64,000 bases of DNA from Allacma fusca (GCA_947179485.1 OX359247.1:36804801-36868800); one strand, 5' to 3'. Numbered from the stretch's first letter, positions 21,288 through 34,260 are shown. Made by a program: numbers and translations. The notes: a model not told the origin generated them from the letters alone.

Positions 21288-24200
21288 ATGCATAGCTCCA
21301 TGAGGACTTTAATACTGATTCCTCTTTGTTTGTCCATCAGCATCCAAGGGGAGTTGACAGGGGAAGATGCTTCTGACTCAACAGAAAACGGTGAACAAGG
21401 TAATATTATATGTAAATAAATTTAATGGAAATATAGAAACTGCATTCTATGATATTACATCACTCCTTTTAAAATAAGGTTCCACAGTGGGAGCTTGAAG
21501 TGTTGAAGGGAGGTTCAAGCTAATAATATTGCATTTTAACAGGAGCACAACTGCATAATTTTATTTAACATGCTGGAAAGGAATTATGAAGCGCTCTTTT
21601 GAATAAAACACATTTAGTGATAATTTTTGATAAAATAAATATATCTATTGATATTATCGCACATCATCATACACTGTGTGATATAGTGTGCACCGTCGTA
21701 AAATTGTTGCATTTGGAAAGTCAAATATTTGCTTTCATTATAACAATATATAATCTATTTAAGCACTCTAGCACTAAAGGCCAATTATAGACAAGGTGTT
21801 GTGGACATCAACAGTATCAAGACATTTTTTGACAATCTAAACTCTGCTTTTCTTTTCTTACATATAGACATGTTCAGATTGCTCTGCGCATGACACGGAG
21901 GGACTGTGTATAATTTTCCGCGAATTCCCATACTGGTGCTTAGCTCATTTTCAATTATCATTGAAACATATAGGACTGCCAAATTAAAACTAAAATATAA
22001 GTGCTATAACGCAAATCAGCACAGATCACATATTATTCCAAATACCTGAGTCAAAAAGGCATTGAGTTGAAGATACGTACAACTTGAAGCATTTCAAAGA
22101 TAATAATGCAAGGCATCAGCGTCAGTAAGAAAACAATAAAACTACACATAATAATTACACCATAGAATTTCTGTTCATCATTACATTGACAACTGACGCC
22201 CGAATTCGGATAAGCATATTAGGGAACTTAAGTCATTAAAGTTTCTAACTTTTTCAAAGTTTTCAAACTAAATTCAACAAAATAGCGAAAATCCAAAATT
22301 ATAGTTGCGCACCTTAATTCGGAAAAATGCTAAATCCTGTGTATTAGAATGACGGCCAGTTCATTAATATCGACTGTTAAATGGATCAGGCATAAAATAA
22401 AAAAACATCTTTAATATCTTTAAACCGAATTTGGTGTGGTATGATTTTCCAAAGTCGTAAAATGATTTTGTCCCAAGTTTTGCTCGCATTTTTGTCAAAA
22501 AAATGCGAAATTCTTGTTATTACTCGCGAATATACGATATAATCATGTGACGATATATCGTCGGGAAACCCCAATAAATATCGTGCTATGTATATCGTTT
22601 CTAAAAAATGTACGATATGAACGATAATATCGTATCGATATATCGTTAAGAACATGCCTACTATATACTAATAGAATGGATAAAAATATTTTAAAGTTTA
22701 GCCTTACTTACGTTGAAGTTGGAATGGAGTCGCCTTACTCGGATGTGTTCAACCGTGTGCATTTTCACTGAACTGTATCACTGTATTGCTACAGGTTTAG
22801 TATGCAGCATGCTCGATAGAAAGTACGCGCTCATTCCGACTAGAATGACTTTTTTCGGTACTCCCCTAATAAAGCGTTACTTGTGTTTTCTTATATGAAT
22901 TAATTGAAGCAACTAGTTTATCTGTATTCATGGACCGCATCACTACGTTGTTGCAAATAGGGAAAAAATTATTAAAATCTATTGTAACTGAACCATTTTC
23001 AGGGAACGAGTTTTTCGATGGACTGCAGGCAAACTATAGACATGCTTTTGTTGACGTGATTGCAACGTTTCAAAATATAAACTCTACTTTAACATCACTA
23101 GCCACGAAAATGGATATAATGGATCAGAAAATAACAGGTACCGACAACCAGTTTGTAATCGTTGAAGTAAATGTGGGTAGTTGTAAATACGCTAAATCAG
23201 TAACAACAAAGTTTTTATTATTTTAAGCGATTAAAATGAAATAAAGATCTATCAACGGAACTTTCTTTTACTTTATTCTACTTTAGCATCAACTAATAGA
23301 ATGGAACAAATGGAGAGCAAAATAACAGCAATAACAGGTATTAATATTATATTCATTAAAAACCGCTTTTGAACCTGAAGATTATGTAATTTACAGATTT
23401 TGTAGGGCCTACTGACAGGCCGTTAGATAATTACACTCTAAAAACTCCGGTAACACCATATGCTGGATAAAACAGAATTATGCCGACTCTGAATTAAATT
23501 TATCCTTTAATCCGGAAAACAAGGGATGAATTTAAGCTTACATTGCAAGTTAAATCAGTTAAATGTAATCTTGTACATTCCCAGTCCGGGTAGGTCAACT
23601 AAGATTTCTTTCTGCACTCAGGATTACATTATGGATTTTCCGGTAACAAAGTGTTCCTGTATGCACGAAAATTTTCAATGACCGTTACGTTTTATATTGG
23701 ATGTGCATTAAAAGCATACTAGGGACTGTGTACTAATGACGTCATACATTTAGGGGGGAGGGGGAGTAGCAGAATGAGTGACATCGGGTGACAGGAGGAG
23801 GGGAGGGGCAAGTGTTGTCTGACGTCATACAAAAATAACGATGGTTTATTGTACTACATAAAAGCAGTAATCTTAGATATTTTAGAATTCAGTTGCAACA
23901 AATCGTTTTGATGGCTTTCACAGACATCGGATTCCAGCCACACAATATGCACAAATTATTAATATTTTACTAAATCCCGCTTTAATCAAGGATGCAGTCT
24001 TTATTGTATTAATGAATACATGAGTATTACACATGACGTCAGATGGTGGGGGTGGGGTTGACAGAATATGATTTGATGTGATTTTGGGGGAGGGGGTGTT
24101 CAAAAGTGGGCAATTTGGAGTGACGTCATTAGTACACAGTCCCCTAGTACTGGCTGCCAAGCATGAAGACATGGTTCAGAAAGCTGGTCAATTTTTGAAA

Positions 24201-26187
24201 ACTTTTGAAATAATACCAATTAGTTATTCGTGATTCAAGATCCAGAATGAGTTTTTTCACTATTGATTAAGTTTTGGAGGACCTGAAGCGGACACATCTG
24301 TATCAGCACAAATTTAGAGGTAAGAAATATCTAGTACAGTAATAATAACAATATGCTTGGTATATGTACATATGTATATACAACGGTACGATGGTGAATT
24401 TTATGAATAAACATAAAAAATTCACAGCTACGAAATAATTTCAATAATTTGTATCATCATGCAAATGCCAAATTATTTCGTAGCTGTGAATTTTTTGTTT
24501 ATTAATAAAATTCAACACCGTACCGTTGTATATATATATATATATATATATACATATATATACACATATATATACACATATACCAAACATGCTGTGAATA
24601 TAATTACTTGTGTACTAGATATTTCTTACCTCTGAATTTCTGCTGATACAGATGTGTCCGCTTCAAATACCTAATTATCTTTACTTTGATCATGGGAAAC
24701 CTTTTAAAATTATGCTGGATGGCTTTCAAATACCAGATGTTTTGCTGCACGGCTAGGTTTGGTATAAGGGTACTTCATTTCTATTTTAATCCTGCAAGTA
24801 ATCATAATTTACTATGCTTACAGCATTAATTTCAAATTACGCCAGCCATGCTTGAACAATCCACGAATACATATATCTATTCTTCCTGCTGGGGATTAAA
24901 AACCCTACCGGTCATGGTTAAGTTCAGTCCGGAATTTTTAGAGTGTACTAATCACAGTATAAGTAACAAATTAATACAATAAATTCGAATTGGCCTCTGG
25001 TAACTGTATTAGTAATTAAGTGTGGATTTGTTTGGGACAAGCACAACAAATGTTCATACAAATAGTGGTAACCCCCGTTGTTTCCATTTTACGCCAAATA
25101 CGCTAAATCAATAACTACAAAAATAACTCCTTTTATTATTTTTATGCGATTATAATGAAATTAAGGTTTATCGACGGAACATTCATTTACTTTATTCTAC
25201 TTTAGCATCAACAAATAGAATGGAACAAATGGAGAGCATACATACAGGTAATGCATTTAAATAAGCGTAAGATAAGATAGGTAATAAATAGTGCGAATTT
25301 ACTCATTTGCATCAATAACAAGAATAGATCAAACGGAAATCATACAGTAATGAAGACCATTATCAACCAAATTAATTCCTTTTATGTTTGTATTCGATCC
25401 TATGACACAAAGCCTTGTCCGTGGAACTGAAGGATCTTAATAGTCGACTCATCAAAAACTCCAGAGGTAAGAAATATAATTGTTAGAAAGGTTTTAACAC
25501 AGTAGAAACATCCGCAGATATTTTTGTCGATAATCCCGATACATCTTTACGACAAACAATCGCTATTTCCTATCGTTGCATGCGTTACCTGCACTTTATA
25601 TACATATTTCTGATGTAGATTTCGAAAAGGCAGAGCTCTACGAAGATGAGAACTTTTACGGGAAAGTGTTCAGGATAGACAACAAGAATGGGGCAAACTG
25701 TTTCAATGCAGACTACGAATTCAGGATTTATCGTTATGGATATAGTAATTTCATCAATACGATTTCTTCCATAAAACTTAACGGAAACTGCGTTCGTCTG
25801 TATAATCGCCGGGGTTGTACCGGCAACACTCTGGAACTTTCACCGGGGTCGAGGGAAGATTGTCAAAAGAATCTTGATAACTGCAATTGGAACGATATTA
25901 CAGCGTCGGTAAGTTTCTGCAGTTATCTACCGTCATCCGGCACGAGTTGGAAAGCCTCCAGAGGTGGGGCTTGCAAGGATGAGTGCCTTACAAGAGGGAA
26001 GGATTACTTTTGGTGCCATCTAAACGAAGGTTCGTGGGATTACTGTTCACCAGGGTATGGGCAGGACTACCGTGGGGATGTTTGTGATGAAGAATGCGCA
26101 TTTAATGGTACGAGCTACAGGTGGTGCTATCTGACAGGACAGCGAGATTTAGCATCCGGTAAAAGAAGCTGGGGTTACTGCTCGTAA
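21288..26187 (+). CDS. Copy B: secreted coiled-coil / beta/gamma-crystallin-like / Cys-rich repeat protein
   Basis: Exons are 21288-21399, 23003-23137, 23287-23337, 25206-25247, 25413-25466 and 25619-26187 (stop TAA). All introns are phase 1 and the joins stay open. Exon 1 encodes a classic signal peptide (MHSSMRTLILIPLCLSISIQG). Exons 2-5 encode heptad-like sequence, a likely oligomerising stalk. The last exon encodes a beta/gamma-crystallin-like domain (about 95 residues) and then two Cys-rich repeats of the form CxxxCxxxGxxYxWC...W.YCS. An extra exon-like copy at 25310-25347 has lost its acceptor. Function is unknown; a secreted, extracellular multimeric protein is inferred. The intron after 23337 contains a nested transposon. 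Promoter not identified. Confidence 0.7.
22386..22660. repeat. TATCGT/ACGATA-rich stretch in the first intron of copy B
   Basis: Motifs like ACGATATATCG recur on both strands at 22525-22650. Such clustered short inverted motifs resemble subterminal repeats of hAT-type elements, but I see no ends or target duplication. Confidence 0.3.
23719..24147. mobile_element. Nested inverted-repeat element with G-rich arms
   Basis: The ends CTAGGGACTGTGTACTAATG (23719) and the complement of CTAGGGGACTGTGTACTAAT (ending 24147) are inverted, and both continue into TGACGTCA. TA flanks both sides (23717-23718 and 24148-24149). The interior has several GGGGGAGGGGG-type runs just inside each arm, which is unusual in this AT-rich sequence. 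It has no coding content. Confidence 0.7.
24284..24666. repeat. Long inverted repeat (hairpin) with TA-rich arm
   Basis: About 157 bp from 24284 (tgaagcggacacatctg...) is repeated inverted at 24471-24666, around a loop of about 30 bp. The arms differ mostly by expansion of TA/CATA dinucleotides at 24532-24590. Transcribed as part of the copy B intron it would form a long double-stranded hairpin. Confidence 0.75.
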
Positions 26188-26289
26188 GAGCATTAAAAAT
26201 AGTATCGGAGGTTACAAGGAATCTGACGAAGGTATACTGCAATACTTAGTAGTACTCAAAACGAAATATAGGGTTAGGGGGACTGTGGA

Positions 26290-26367
26290 GTAAGGATAGA
26301 CTGTCAGAAAGATCTTGGAAAGTGCGGGTTCAAATGTACTGCGACATTCATTTCGGCGTGTTATTGA
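26290..26367 (+). pseudogene. Crystallin-domain tail remnant after copy B
   Basis: About 25 codons match the last residues of copies A and C (DCQKDLGKCGF, to the stop after CY). They are followed by the same 3' flank, including AATAAA near 26570. This shows that copy B was placed next to, or recombined with, an A-type copy that has lost everything upstream. Confidence 0.7.
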
Positions 26368-27544
26368 TGCTTTAATGAAATCAATTAATTTAATTCATTA
26401 AATAAATAATTTTTTTGATTTTATAAAAGAGTTAATAATGATAAAATGATGATAATTTGTAAAATGAATATTTCAACGTCCGGGAGCCTTTTAGCACACA
26501 CTCCAGACGAAGTACTGATGTGAGCCAAATGGGGAAAGATTCCTGTAGCCCATTAAATTTATAGATAATAAAATTGTATTCTATTCCTTTTAAATCATCC
26601 TCACCAAGTCATTCTGTTTTAGTGTTTCATGTGCTTGTACGAGCTGAGCGTAATCCCTTTCCATATATGTATGTATATTACACAGAATGTGACCAGTAAT
26701 GACATTATTTTCTGCTCACTGTTTCCCTTATTTAACGGATTTTAACGGGTTTGCAAAAATAAGTTTCATAAAACAAGGCAAGATTATTTTTGATGTCACC
26801 AGCTATGTATGTTAATGAGATTACTTTTCACTAAGGCTTACACAATATTACTTGGCGGATTTTGGTTTGTGCAAGAGAGTAATTACATAAAATGTTCAAA
26901 CGTATTTGTTACTTCACGAGACTCCAACATGAATAATCCAACACATTTTAACCTCTCGCATTGCTACATTTTTAATATCTATGGATATATGAAAGAACAA
27001 CGAATATTTGTAGTCAATAGAGATACTTGCTTGTGACTACTAAATTAATTGCTTTTTTGGAAGAAGGATTGCTTTGGAGTTTTGAAATACCGATGGTGTT
27101 ACCTGGAAGGACTGCAATATTTAAACCCTGGTAGTAGATATTGCGATTACTGTCCGCATGATAACTAGGAAAATCTTGTTCGGGTACATTTACACGAACT
27201 CTTGGCATTGCCACTTCTTTCCAGCGAAAGGAGCCATTCCTAACTCAGGGTACCATTTGACACAGGGTATATATTGCTGTTATGTTCAAATGTTTACGGG
27301 GAAAATTATTGTATAGGTACTAGGTACCAATATTGATTAAACCAAGTTTTCTTGTATGTCGTATCACTTTCCCCGTCGTTTTAACATACTTTTACTATTC
27401 ACAGTTGTACGAAAAATAACGATTATCTGCAGTTTATGAAGATACTTGCTTGTGTGTGATTGTGACTATAGAAATGGTGAAGTACAAGTACTTAAATAAA
27501 AACTTGCATACACGTACAGAAGATATCTAATTTGATTGAATGTC

Positions 27545-29405
27545 ACAATTCGGTTGAATTAGTGTTTCTGCCGGTGCAAGTAATGGGAATAACCGTACTT
27601 GCAATTACAATTATAATTGACAATGCAAGTACCGGTAATGCCTTTACTGGTACTTGTTAAAATGCGGCAATTAAATCATGCGAATAACCGAAGTTGAACC
27701 TGCAATTAGTTCTTGCAGTTGGTAAGGCAATTGCAAAAATATTTTGATGTAATTGCACGGATAAGTACAATTGCAAGCGCAATTTGTAAATCCAAGTTAA
27801 CTGATACAGGAAAAACGCGATATAACGGATGGCTCTACAACGGATACTTAGTTACACCGGACAGATTTATTTGTCCCGGCAAGGCTCCCATATAACCAAT
27901 GCTAAAAATATTGCATACAACGGACATTTGTATACCGGAAAATTGGTTATAACGGACACTCTTTGAAGTCCTTTGGAAACATTTTGCATGCATATAACGG
28001 ATTTTAAGCGGAAATTTATTTCAAAATAGTCTAATAGCTCCCTTTAAAATGTAATCGTTAGCCAAGGAAATTCAAACATTTATTCCTCATATATGTATGT
28101 AGCAAGAATGATCATGCTGGGACCGCATCGTTGTACATACATTTTGGTTGAATGAATAAGAACTCGTGAACACTTGCGTGTTTCATCTAATTAGTTTGGG
28201 TTTATGTCTTTAAATTTGTTTACAGAGCTAAAAGGTCTGAAACATCAAACCTGGAGTTTAAATGTAGGAGAAAAGGCAAGTATTATTTTTGAAATTCAAA
28301 GTGGGAACTCTCAAACTCAAATATGCAAAGATCGTGCTCTATCACTATCATTATCTAGAGTGAATGATATTTGAACGAAATTGTTTAAGTGATCACCTAG
28401 AAATGGGCCCAAATGATAAAAGCTCAGCAACCAATAACTACGTTTTTGTGTAATAATTATTCTGCTTCTATATTTAATCAATTCAATGTTTCTACAATTG
28501 AATAATTATTATATTATTAGTTAGGTGTTTCCATGTTGTATTTCGACGAAATTCAGTCAATATTGCTATTCAGCCTTGTTTGCCATTTCGGAAAATATAT
28601 AACGGATTTTATCCGTTATATGCATTTAACGGAAATTTTTTATAGCGGACAAATTTTACCGGTCCCCTGGGAATCCGTTATATAGATTTTTTCCTGTATA
28701 CAGTATAAATCGTCGGTGAAGAGGCAAAATGACCTGTGAATTTTTTATTGGTAGCAAGATGATATATGTACATGCTGTTTCACTCAATTGAACAAAGTGT
28801 ATTAAATAAAACCATCTAGATGCAATGCATAATGAAACAGAGATGCACAAATGAAATGCACAAGCCTTCGAAGGCTAAAATATTGTAAAATCTCATCTTT
28901 ACAATCCTTAAAATATTTCGCCTATATTTCTATAATTTTGTGTGAATGGGAAAATTTTGATGCTAATTAAAAATTCACTTATTGTTACATCAATTTGCCT
29001 CCTCACCGACGAAATTGTACAGTCAGTAATGTAATTACACTCGTTGAGACAATACTATAAACTATAATGTACAACGATTATTATGTATATTATTTACATA
29101 AGAACGGAATGACTTATTGAGGTATTTTGCACTCAAATTCGAAACGATTGCAATTAACTTGATAAGTATTTTTAAAATTACAACTTTTTCCAGTGCAAGC
29201 ACTTGTAATTGCAATTGGATTTCTTGAAATTTCAGTTGTGCCTAACCGGTAATTGCGAATATTTAATGCTTTTGTAATTGTAATTTAAGTATGCAGAAAT
29301 TGCACTTGCACCGAAAATTGCAATTCCCTTGTGTAAAATAACCGCAATTGAACCGAACTTGCAAGTTCAATTAGTAATTGCGGTTAACTTGAAATTGAAC
29401 ACAAC
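27545..29405. repeat. GCAATTGC-rich arms around a pogo-like element, possible decayed hAT element
   Basis: Both arms (about 27545-27800 and 29150-29405) are dense in TTGCAATT/AATTGCAA motifs and related accgg motifs in opposite orientation, as in subterminal regions of hAT elements. I cannot define terminal repeats or a target duplication. Between the arms lie the pogo-like element (27807-28696) and about 450 bp of unrecognised AT-rich sequence. Confidence 0.4.
27807..28696 (+). mobile_element. pogo/Tigger-like (Tc1/mariner) element with TA duplication
   Basis: The ends CAGGAAAAA...ATATAACGGAT (27807) and the complement ending TTTTTCCTG (28696) are inverted and flanked by TA. Repeats of ATAACGGA/CAACGGACA follow each end, as in Tigger-type elements. 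Around 28226-28374 a decayed frame (WSLNVGEKASIIFEIQSGNS..., then CKDRALSLSLSRVNDI) matches the psq-type helix-turn-helix (CENP-B N domain) of pogo transposases, ending in a stop. The rest of the transposase is deleted. Confidence 0.75.
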
Positions 29406-30600
29406 AACTCATGGTTTAGTGGGATATCAGGAGGTCGGAATTTTGGAGGTTGGAATATGGAGTTTAAAACTGTAGTTTAAAATTATATATCATATTCCCA
29501 AAAGTAAATAAGTCTTTAAATAACAAGCCATATAAGAAATATCCCAACCTCCGACCAAATATAGTCAATCTATTAATGGCATCCACTGGTCAGAAAATCG
29601 TAATAATGCCATCCAAATTCAAGAAATTTTGACTTCAGTCTGTAACTCAGGTCTTGAGGATAATTTAATTTCAGTTTTAACTGAAACCCGTACATCTGGA
29701 CCTGTATACCACCCAACACCAAGCTTCTGACTCTGACATCCCTACAGCATTGGCGTCTTGACCTCAAAAAAATCAATAAACAGTCATTTCGTCCCTTAGT
29801 CAGACATCCCATCGATTATTGTTTTCCCGGTTTTTGACATCCTCCCGATTAGGGTGACTGCTTTGTCTATTGAATAAATGCCTACGATTTATAATCTATT
29901 TCATCAAGATATCTAATAGTTTCATTGTAACAAGCAATCTTCGTGATCTGCCGTATCAGGATCAGAATGAGATATTGTGGGAGTGTAGATATCTCGCCCA
30001 ATGTTCAAAGACGCGCAAACGTTCGTGCCACCTCGCGCTGGTTTGCTCGAGATATCGCTCTAAGGAACTTCCAAATCGAATGGAAAGGTTTCCCCATCTC
30101 ATCATATTGTATCCGGACGAAAATTCGGGGAAACATAAAATAAATGCGAGAGGAAACATTAACTGCCTGACACAGGCGTTTCCGTGTTAAACTCATAAGA
30201 ATTTTGAAAGTTTAATGATGACGTTTCGGTAACGCAGCGATCACTCGTGATAGGAATGAAATACTGTGTTTAAATTTCAAAAATTGGAAATGCTGACTCA
30301 GGGAGTTAAATCACCTCTCGCTTTTGCTGTATATTTCACCGGCTTAAAAATTTCGTGTGAGATTTAACATGCAAGTTCGACGGGAGAAAGTTTAATCCTC
30401 GGGGCGGTTTCCCCGAGTCAACCAGTCCTAGGTGATATAAACTTTTGCATTGGGCCGGATATGTACCAACACAAATTTCAATTAGATTTTTGTTGGAAAG
30501 ATTACGACGTTTCCCCGTAAGAATATAGACGATACATAAATAACGAAGTTTTGCATCGAAAGAAAATCTGTGACTAGAAGTTATTTTTAAACAACTGAAG
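29406..30600. other. No gene recognised
   Basis: Several overlapping short frames occur on both strands at 29870-30200 and 30336-30617, but none has a recognisable domain or splice logic. A short inverted pair (aggttggaatat / atatcccaacct) lies at 29445 and 29540. Confidence 0.3.
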
Positions 30601-30659
30601 TTATTGAGGTTGAACATTTGAAGTTATTTTTTGCATCTGGATATTATTGTTACTCAAGC

Positions 30660-30880
30660 TTTGTTTGACGATTAACAAGCAAGAAAATGTAGCAATGGTA
30701 ATGAAACATAATGGCACTGATTGTATATACCAACTATGTAACTCGAGAATTATATGATTCCTACTGCTGGGAATATTCCAAAAACAAATGAAATTTCGAC
30801 AATAACAAACCTTTTTAATTTTTACGATGGCGTTAAACCCCAAGTAAAATGTGCTTGCCTGTACGCCGTTACGTGTGTCG
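30660..30880 (+). pseudogene. DUF229 gene 3' remnant, copy 3
   Basis: This stretch matches the region downstream of the DUF229 stop in copy 1 (20455-20620) and copy 2 (38065-38235): shared blocks are an actgattgtat-type block, a ctcgagaat block and a ctgggaa-att block. The coding part is gone. The matching sequence resumes near 31550 (cgaaacgttttgtagac) after an insertion. Confidence 0.6.
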
Positions 30881-30934
30881 GGTCACAGGATAATTCAAAA
30901 ATCATCTGTAATCAGCACTATGTGCTAAGTCACC

Positions 30935-31545
30935 AGGGGGCGAAGCGCCGGCGCAATGTGGCAACAAGGGTTATTAACAGTAATGTGGTGTGTACAAGGA
31001 AACGTGTAATTATTTAATTTTCCTCCGTACTGGTCACATTTATATGTACTGGGCGAAGATGTAAACTGAGGCAAAATAAAAAATGGTTTATACATGTGCT
31101 TCCTTGTATGTGGTATTATATTCAGTATGTATATAGTAAATTGTGCAAAACGTTTCATATTCGATTTTAAAACACCATGTACAAGTACTTCCGACCTCAA
31201 CCGGTCGTTAGAACACACAATGCAAGGTAAACAACAAATCCTACAATAAATGGCGCAAGCTGTACTCCCTAATGTGAACACATATGTATTAGTATGAGTT
31301 TATACGTGACCTCATTTAATTTTCTGAGGTCAAACGAATGACACGATGTCCTTCAAAAACAATAGGGTTCTTCCTTTTTGCATTATCTGTCTCGGTAAAA
31401 ATTTTGTAATGTGAATTAGCAATGGTTCTGCAGATATCGTGCGGACAAGACACCCTCTACAGACAGGCAGACAGCCAGACAGGCAGACAGCCAGACCTTC
31501 GCAATAGGGATCTCGCTTCGCTTCGCCCCTAAAACCGCCTTTTAC
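30935..31545. mobile_element. Repeat element with GGGGCGAAGCG-type inverted ends
   Basis: The left end reads AGGGGGCGAAGCG and the right end is its approximate complement, CGCTTCGCCCCT. Inside the right part is a tandem of gacaggcagacagcca units (31458-31495). The flanking DUF229 3' remnant is uninterrupted in copies 1 and 2, so this is an insertion, but I cannot match target duplications. It has no credible coding content. Confidence 0.5.
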
Positions 31546-32409
31546 GATTTCAGCGAAACGTTTTGTAGACATTACTTTGTACGTATATTTGTTTGTCATT
31601 GATTGGATAGTTTTTGAGAAAAAGTTCTTCAAATTTGAATAATGAAATTAAATGACGGTAATCAATGGCTTTACCAAGCACTCTATGCCCGATAGGTGAT
31701 GCTAACACATAAGTATAGGCCTCGGCCTCGCACAATAACTAGTGTGACGGTCGTAGATGTCGCCACATAATAAGCAGTCTTAAAGTACCGCGTAGAGATG
31801 TTTACAGTAACGTAGCGCCCAAATGATAGTATGCTGTCGGTGGACACGTTTTGCATTTAAAATGTTCAAATTTTCCTCATAACACTGAAATAATTACTCG
31901 GAATGAAGACAGAAATGCTCGGTCAAGTTTTGGGGTGACCGAGTTTATGGAGATAAATTTGCTATGCGGATTTTGAATCGGCAGATTTCAGCACCAAATT
32001 TTTTCGCAAATATTTTTCGATGCTCTTTACCGAAACAGGATACTCCTGTATGTATACATCACGTATGGATTTTATTCCTTCCAAAATGCAACCAAGTGTA
32101 AATATCAGTATTAAATTAAACACCGCTGTCTCTTTCAATAAGAATTCTTCAAGCGATTAATTACGCAGTCGCTTAGGGAAATGGAACCGAAACACTCTCT
32201 GGAAAAATGTCTAAAATAATTACTACAAAATTCTTTAAGCGGGAATGCTGTGAAAGGACAAGATCACATAAGCTCATCTAAAACTACAGTACAATAGAAA
32301 CAGCTTCAGTTCAAATAACTACACAATAGAGATCCAAAGATTTGATCTTTAATTGGTAGTAGGTCGGCAATATAGAATTAGCATAAATAAAAAATTAAAA
32401 CGTTTGGTC

Positions 32410-32830
32410 GATGAACATATCCTGTGGGGATTACTTTCTTAAATAGACGTCCTGCACGGGAGCAAAGATCATCAGTTAAAAATATCTCGATTCGCACTTA
32501 ACGGTCTGCACAAACAGGCATGCATGTGTTTTCTTAGAATGCGGAGGGTCAAGGATAGCAAGACTTTGCTGACGTGACGTACGCCAATCATCTACAGTAG
32601 TGAAATGATACTGATCCCATACGAAGGTTCCCAATAAATGTTTGCACTTAGGGTGTCCAATAGTTTTACCGATGATGTACATAGTTATTTTGGCTCTCAA
32701 AGAAAAATCTGTGATATTCCTAGTTTGTACTTCAAACAGATTCTAACTTCCAATCTTGTATTCATGTGAAAGAGATTAACTTGTTTTGGTAATAAAATTA
32801 TTAGGAATTTTAAGTCACTACTTGGAAATC
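32410..32830 (+). repeat. Three-copy segment, copy 3
   Basis: Homologous to 20770-21250 and 38370-38850, but more diverged, with stops in both candidate frames. The CDxP codons survive near 32715. Confidence 0.55.
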
Positions 32831-32935
32831 AAATGCACCATTTTGTTGTTGGGAACTTGTATAAAGCACTATTTGCAATAGTGGCTACTTCTAGGGAATT
32901 ACTACAATTTCCAAGCAATAAATACAAACCAGATA

Positions 32936-33126
32936 AAGCCAGATACAATTTTAATGACAAGATTACTTCCATAAAGTTTGAAGGGAACTGCATACGTCTG
33001 CACGAACATTTGGAATGTCAGGGTAAAAGTCTAGATCTATTTCGTGGGGTGAGGGTAGACTGTCAGAAAGATCTTGGAAAGTGTGGTTTCAAAAGTACTG
33101 TGACATCCATTTCAACATGTTATTGA
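32936..33126 (+). pseudogene. Copy C: beta/gamma-crystallin-like domain fragment
   Basis: The last two thirds of the crystallin-like domain of copy A are present and open to a TGA at 33124-33126, with all the Cys retained. The first third, the stalk and the signal exons are missing; the sequence before it belongs to the three-copy segment. It is therefore a truncated duplicate. Its 3' flank to 34260 matches that of copy A. Confidence 0.7.
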
Positions 33127-34260
33127 TGCTTTAAATTTAATTGATTAATTAAACTAAGACAATTAATTTTTTGATTTTATCAAAGTAAGAGTCAATAATA
33201 ATTAAATGATTATAACTTGTAAAACATGAATGCTAGGAAATATTATCTGTTGTAATTCAACAATACATAATGCTATGTCACAGTGAATAATTCATGTTCT
33301 AGGAGTCTTCCAGTGGACTCCAGACGAAGTATTGATGTAAGCCAAATGAGCAAAATGACCGTAGCCCATTAGAATTTATAAATAATAAAATGTCAGTTTA
33401 TTTCATGTAAATCATTTTCACCAAATCATTCTTTTTTAGTTCTTTATATACCTGTAGGAGCTGGGTGTAATAATCTCTTTCCATTTGTATTACACGTAAT
33501 GGGACGAGTAATGTCTCGGTATGCCAATATTATTTTCCGCTATTATTTTCTTAGTTTCATAAAACAAGATAAGTGTTATGGTTTTACTTTTTATTTTTGC
33601 CGCAATAATACTTCGCTGAAGGACCAGCGCTTCACGTGCTTTAAACTTATAACTTGATTTTCTTTCCCGTTTGCTCACAGAACCTTCACTCAATACCTTT
33701 CCATCACCGTCGCAAAACAGTGAACGCCATTCTAGGTCATAATTTTGCATATACTGTAGTACTTTGCCCTTAAAATTTTTATTGGAAACAATTGTACAAA
33801 CTTATAAATAGCAGAACACTGCAGCAACACAACGAATATAATTCTATGCCATAACAGCAAGTTTACTTTTGATGTCACCAGGTAGGTTAATGAGATTACT
33901 TTTCGTTAAGGCCTGCACGAGATTACAGGGGGGATTTTGGTTTGTGCAAGAGACTACATAAAAAGTTCCAACATATTTACCATACATACCAAGAGGTATT
34001 TATTAAAATACGGAGTACCTCCTCTGGGGGCGGTCAAGTTTGAGACTTGTTTGTTTGACAGAGCTATACCTCATAACATTGAAATTATTTCTCGAAATGA
34101 AGACAGAAATGCTCGGTCAAGTTGTGGAGTTACAGAGTTCACGGACATAAACCAAAGTCGTATTTTTTACGGATTTTGAATCTAGCAGTTGTTATCTCAG
34201 TACAAAATTTTTTCATAAACATTTTTCGACACTCTTACCCCACAAGGATACCCCTGTATG
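33127..34260. repeat. Duplicated segment, copy 2 (crystallin flank)
   Basis: It matches 2021-3013 plus 4139-4260 and gives the pre-insertion state of the hAT element there. On the minus strand a frame (33750-33490) stays open, and a 3-bp indel relative to copy 1 preserves it, but the product is not recognised. Confidence 0.7.

Larger units (their letters stand above)
23434..24945. mobile_element. Non-autonomous TA-duplicating element inside copy B intron
   Basis: The ends are inverted, CACTCTAAAAACTCCGG at 23434 and its near-complement ending at 24945, flanked by TA on each side (23432-23433 and 24946-24947). The corresponding intron of copy A (about 1160-1180) lacks the insertion and shows a single TA. 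No transposase frame is present. It carries two further inverted structures (23719-24147 and 24284-24666). The CACT end could mean a CACTA relative; the TA duplication also fits Tc1/mariner. Confidence 0.75.

Noticed and set aside
29870-30200. Four overlapping frames on both strands
   Set aside because: No domain, signal or homologous copy was recognised; overlap on both strands suggests chance openness of slightly GC-richer sequence.
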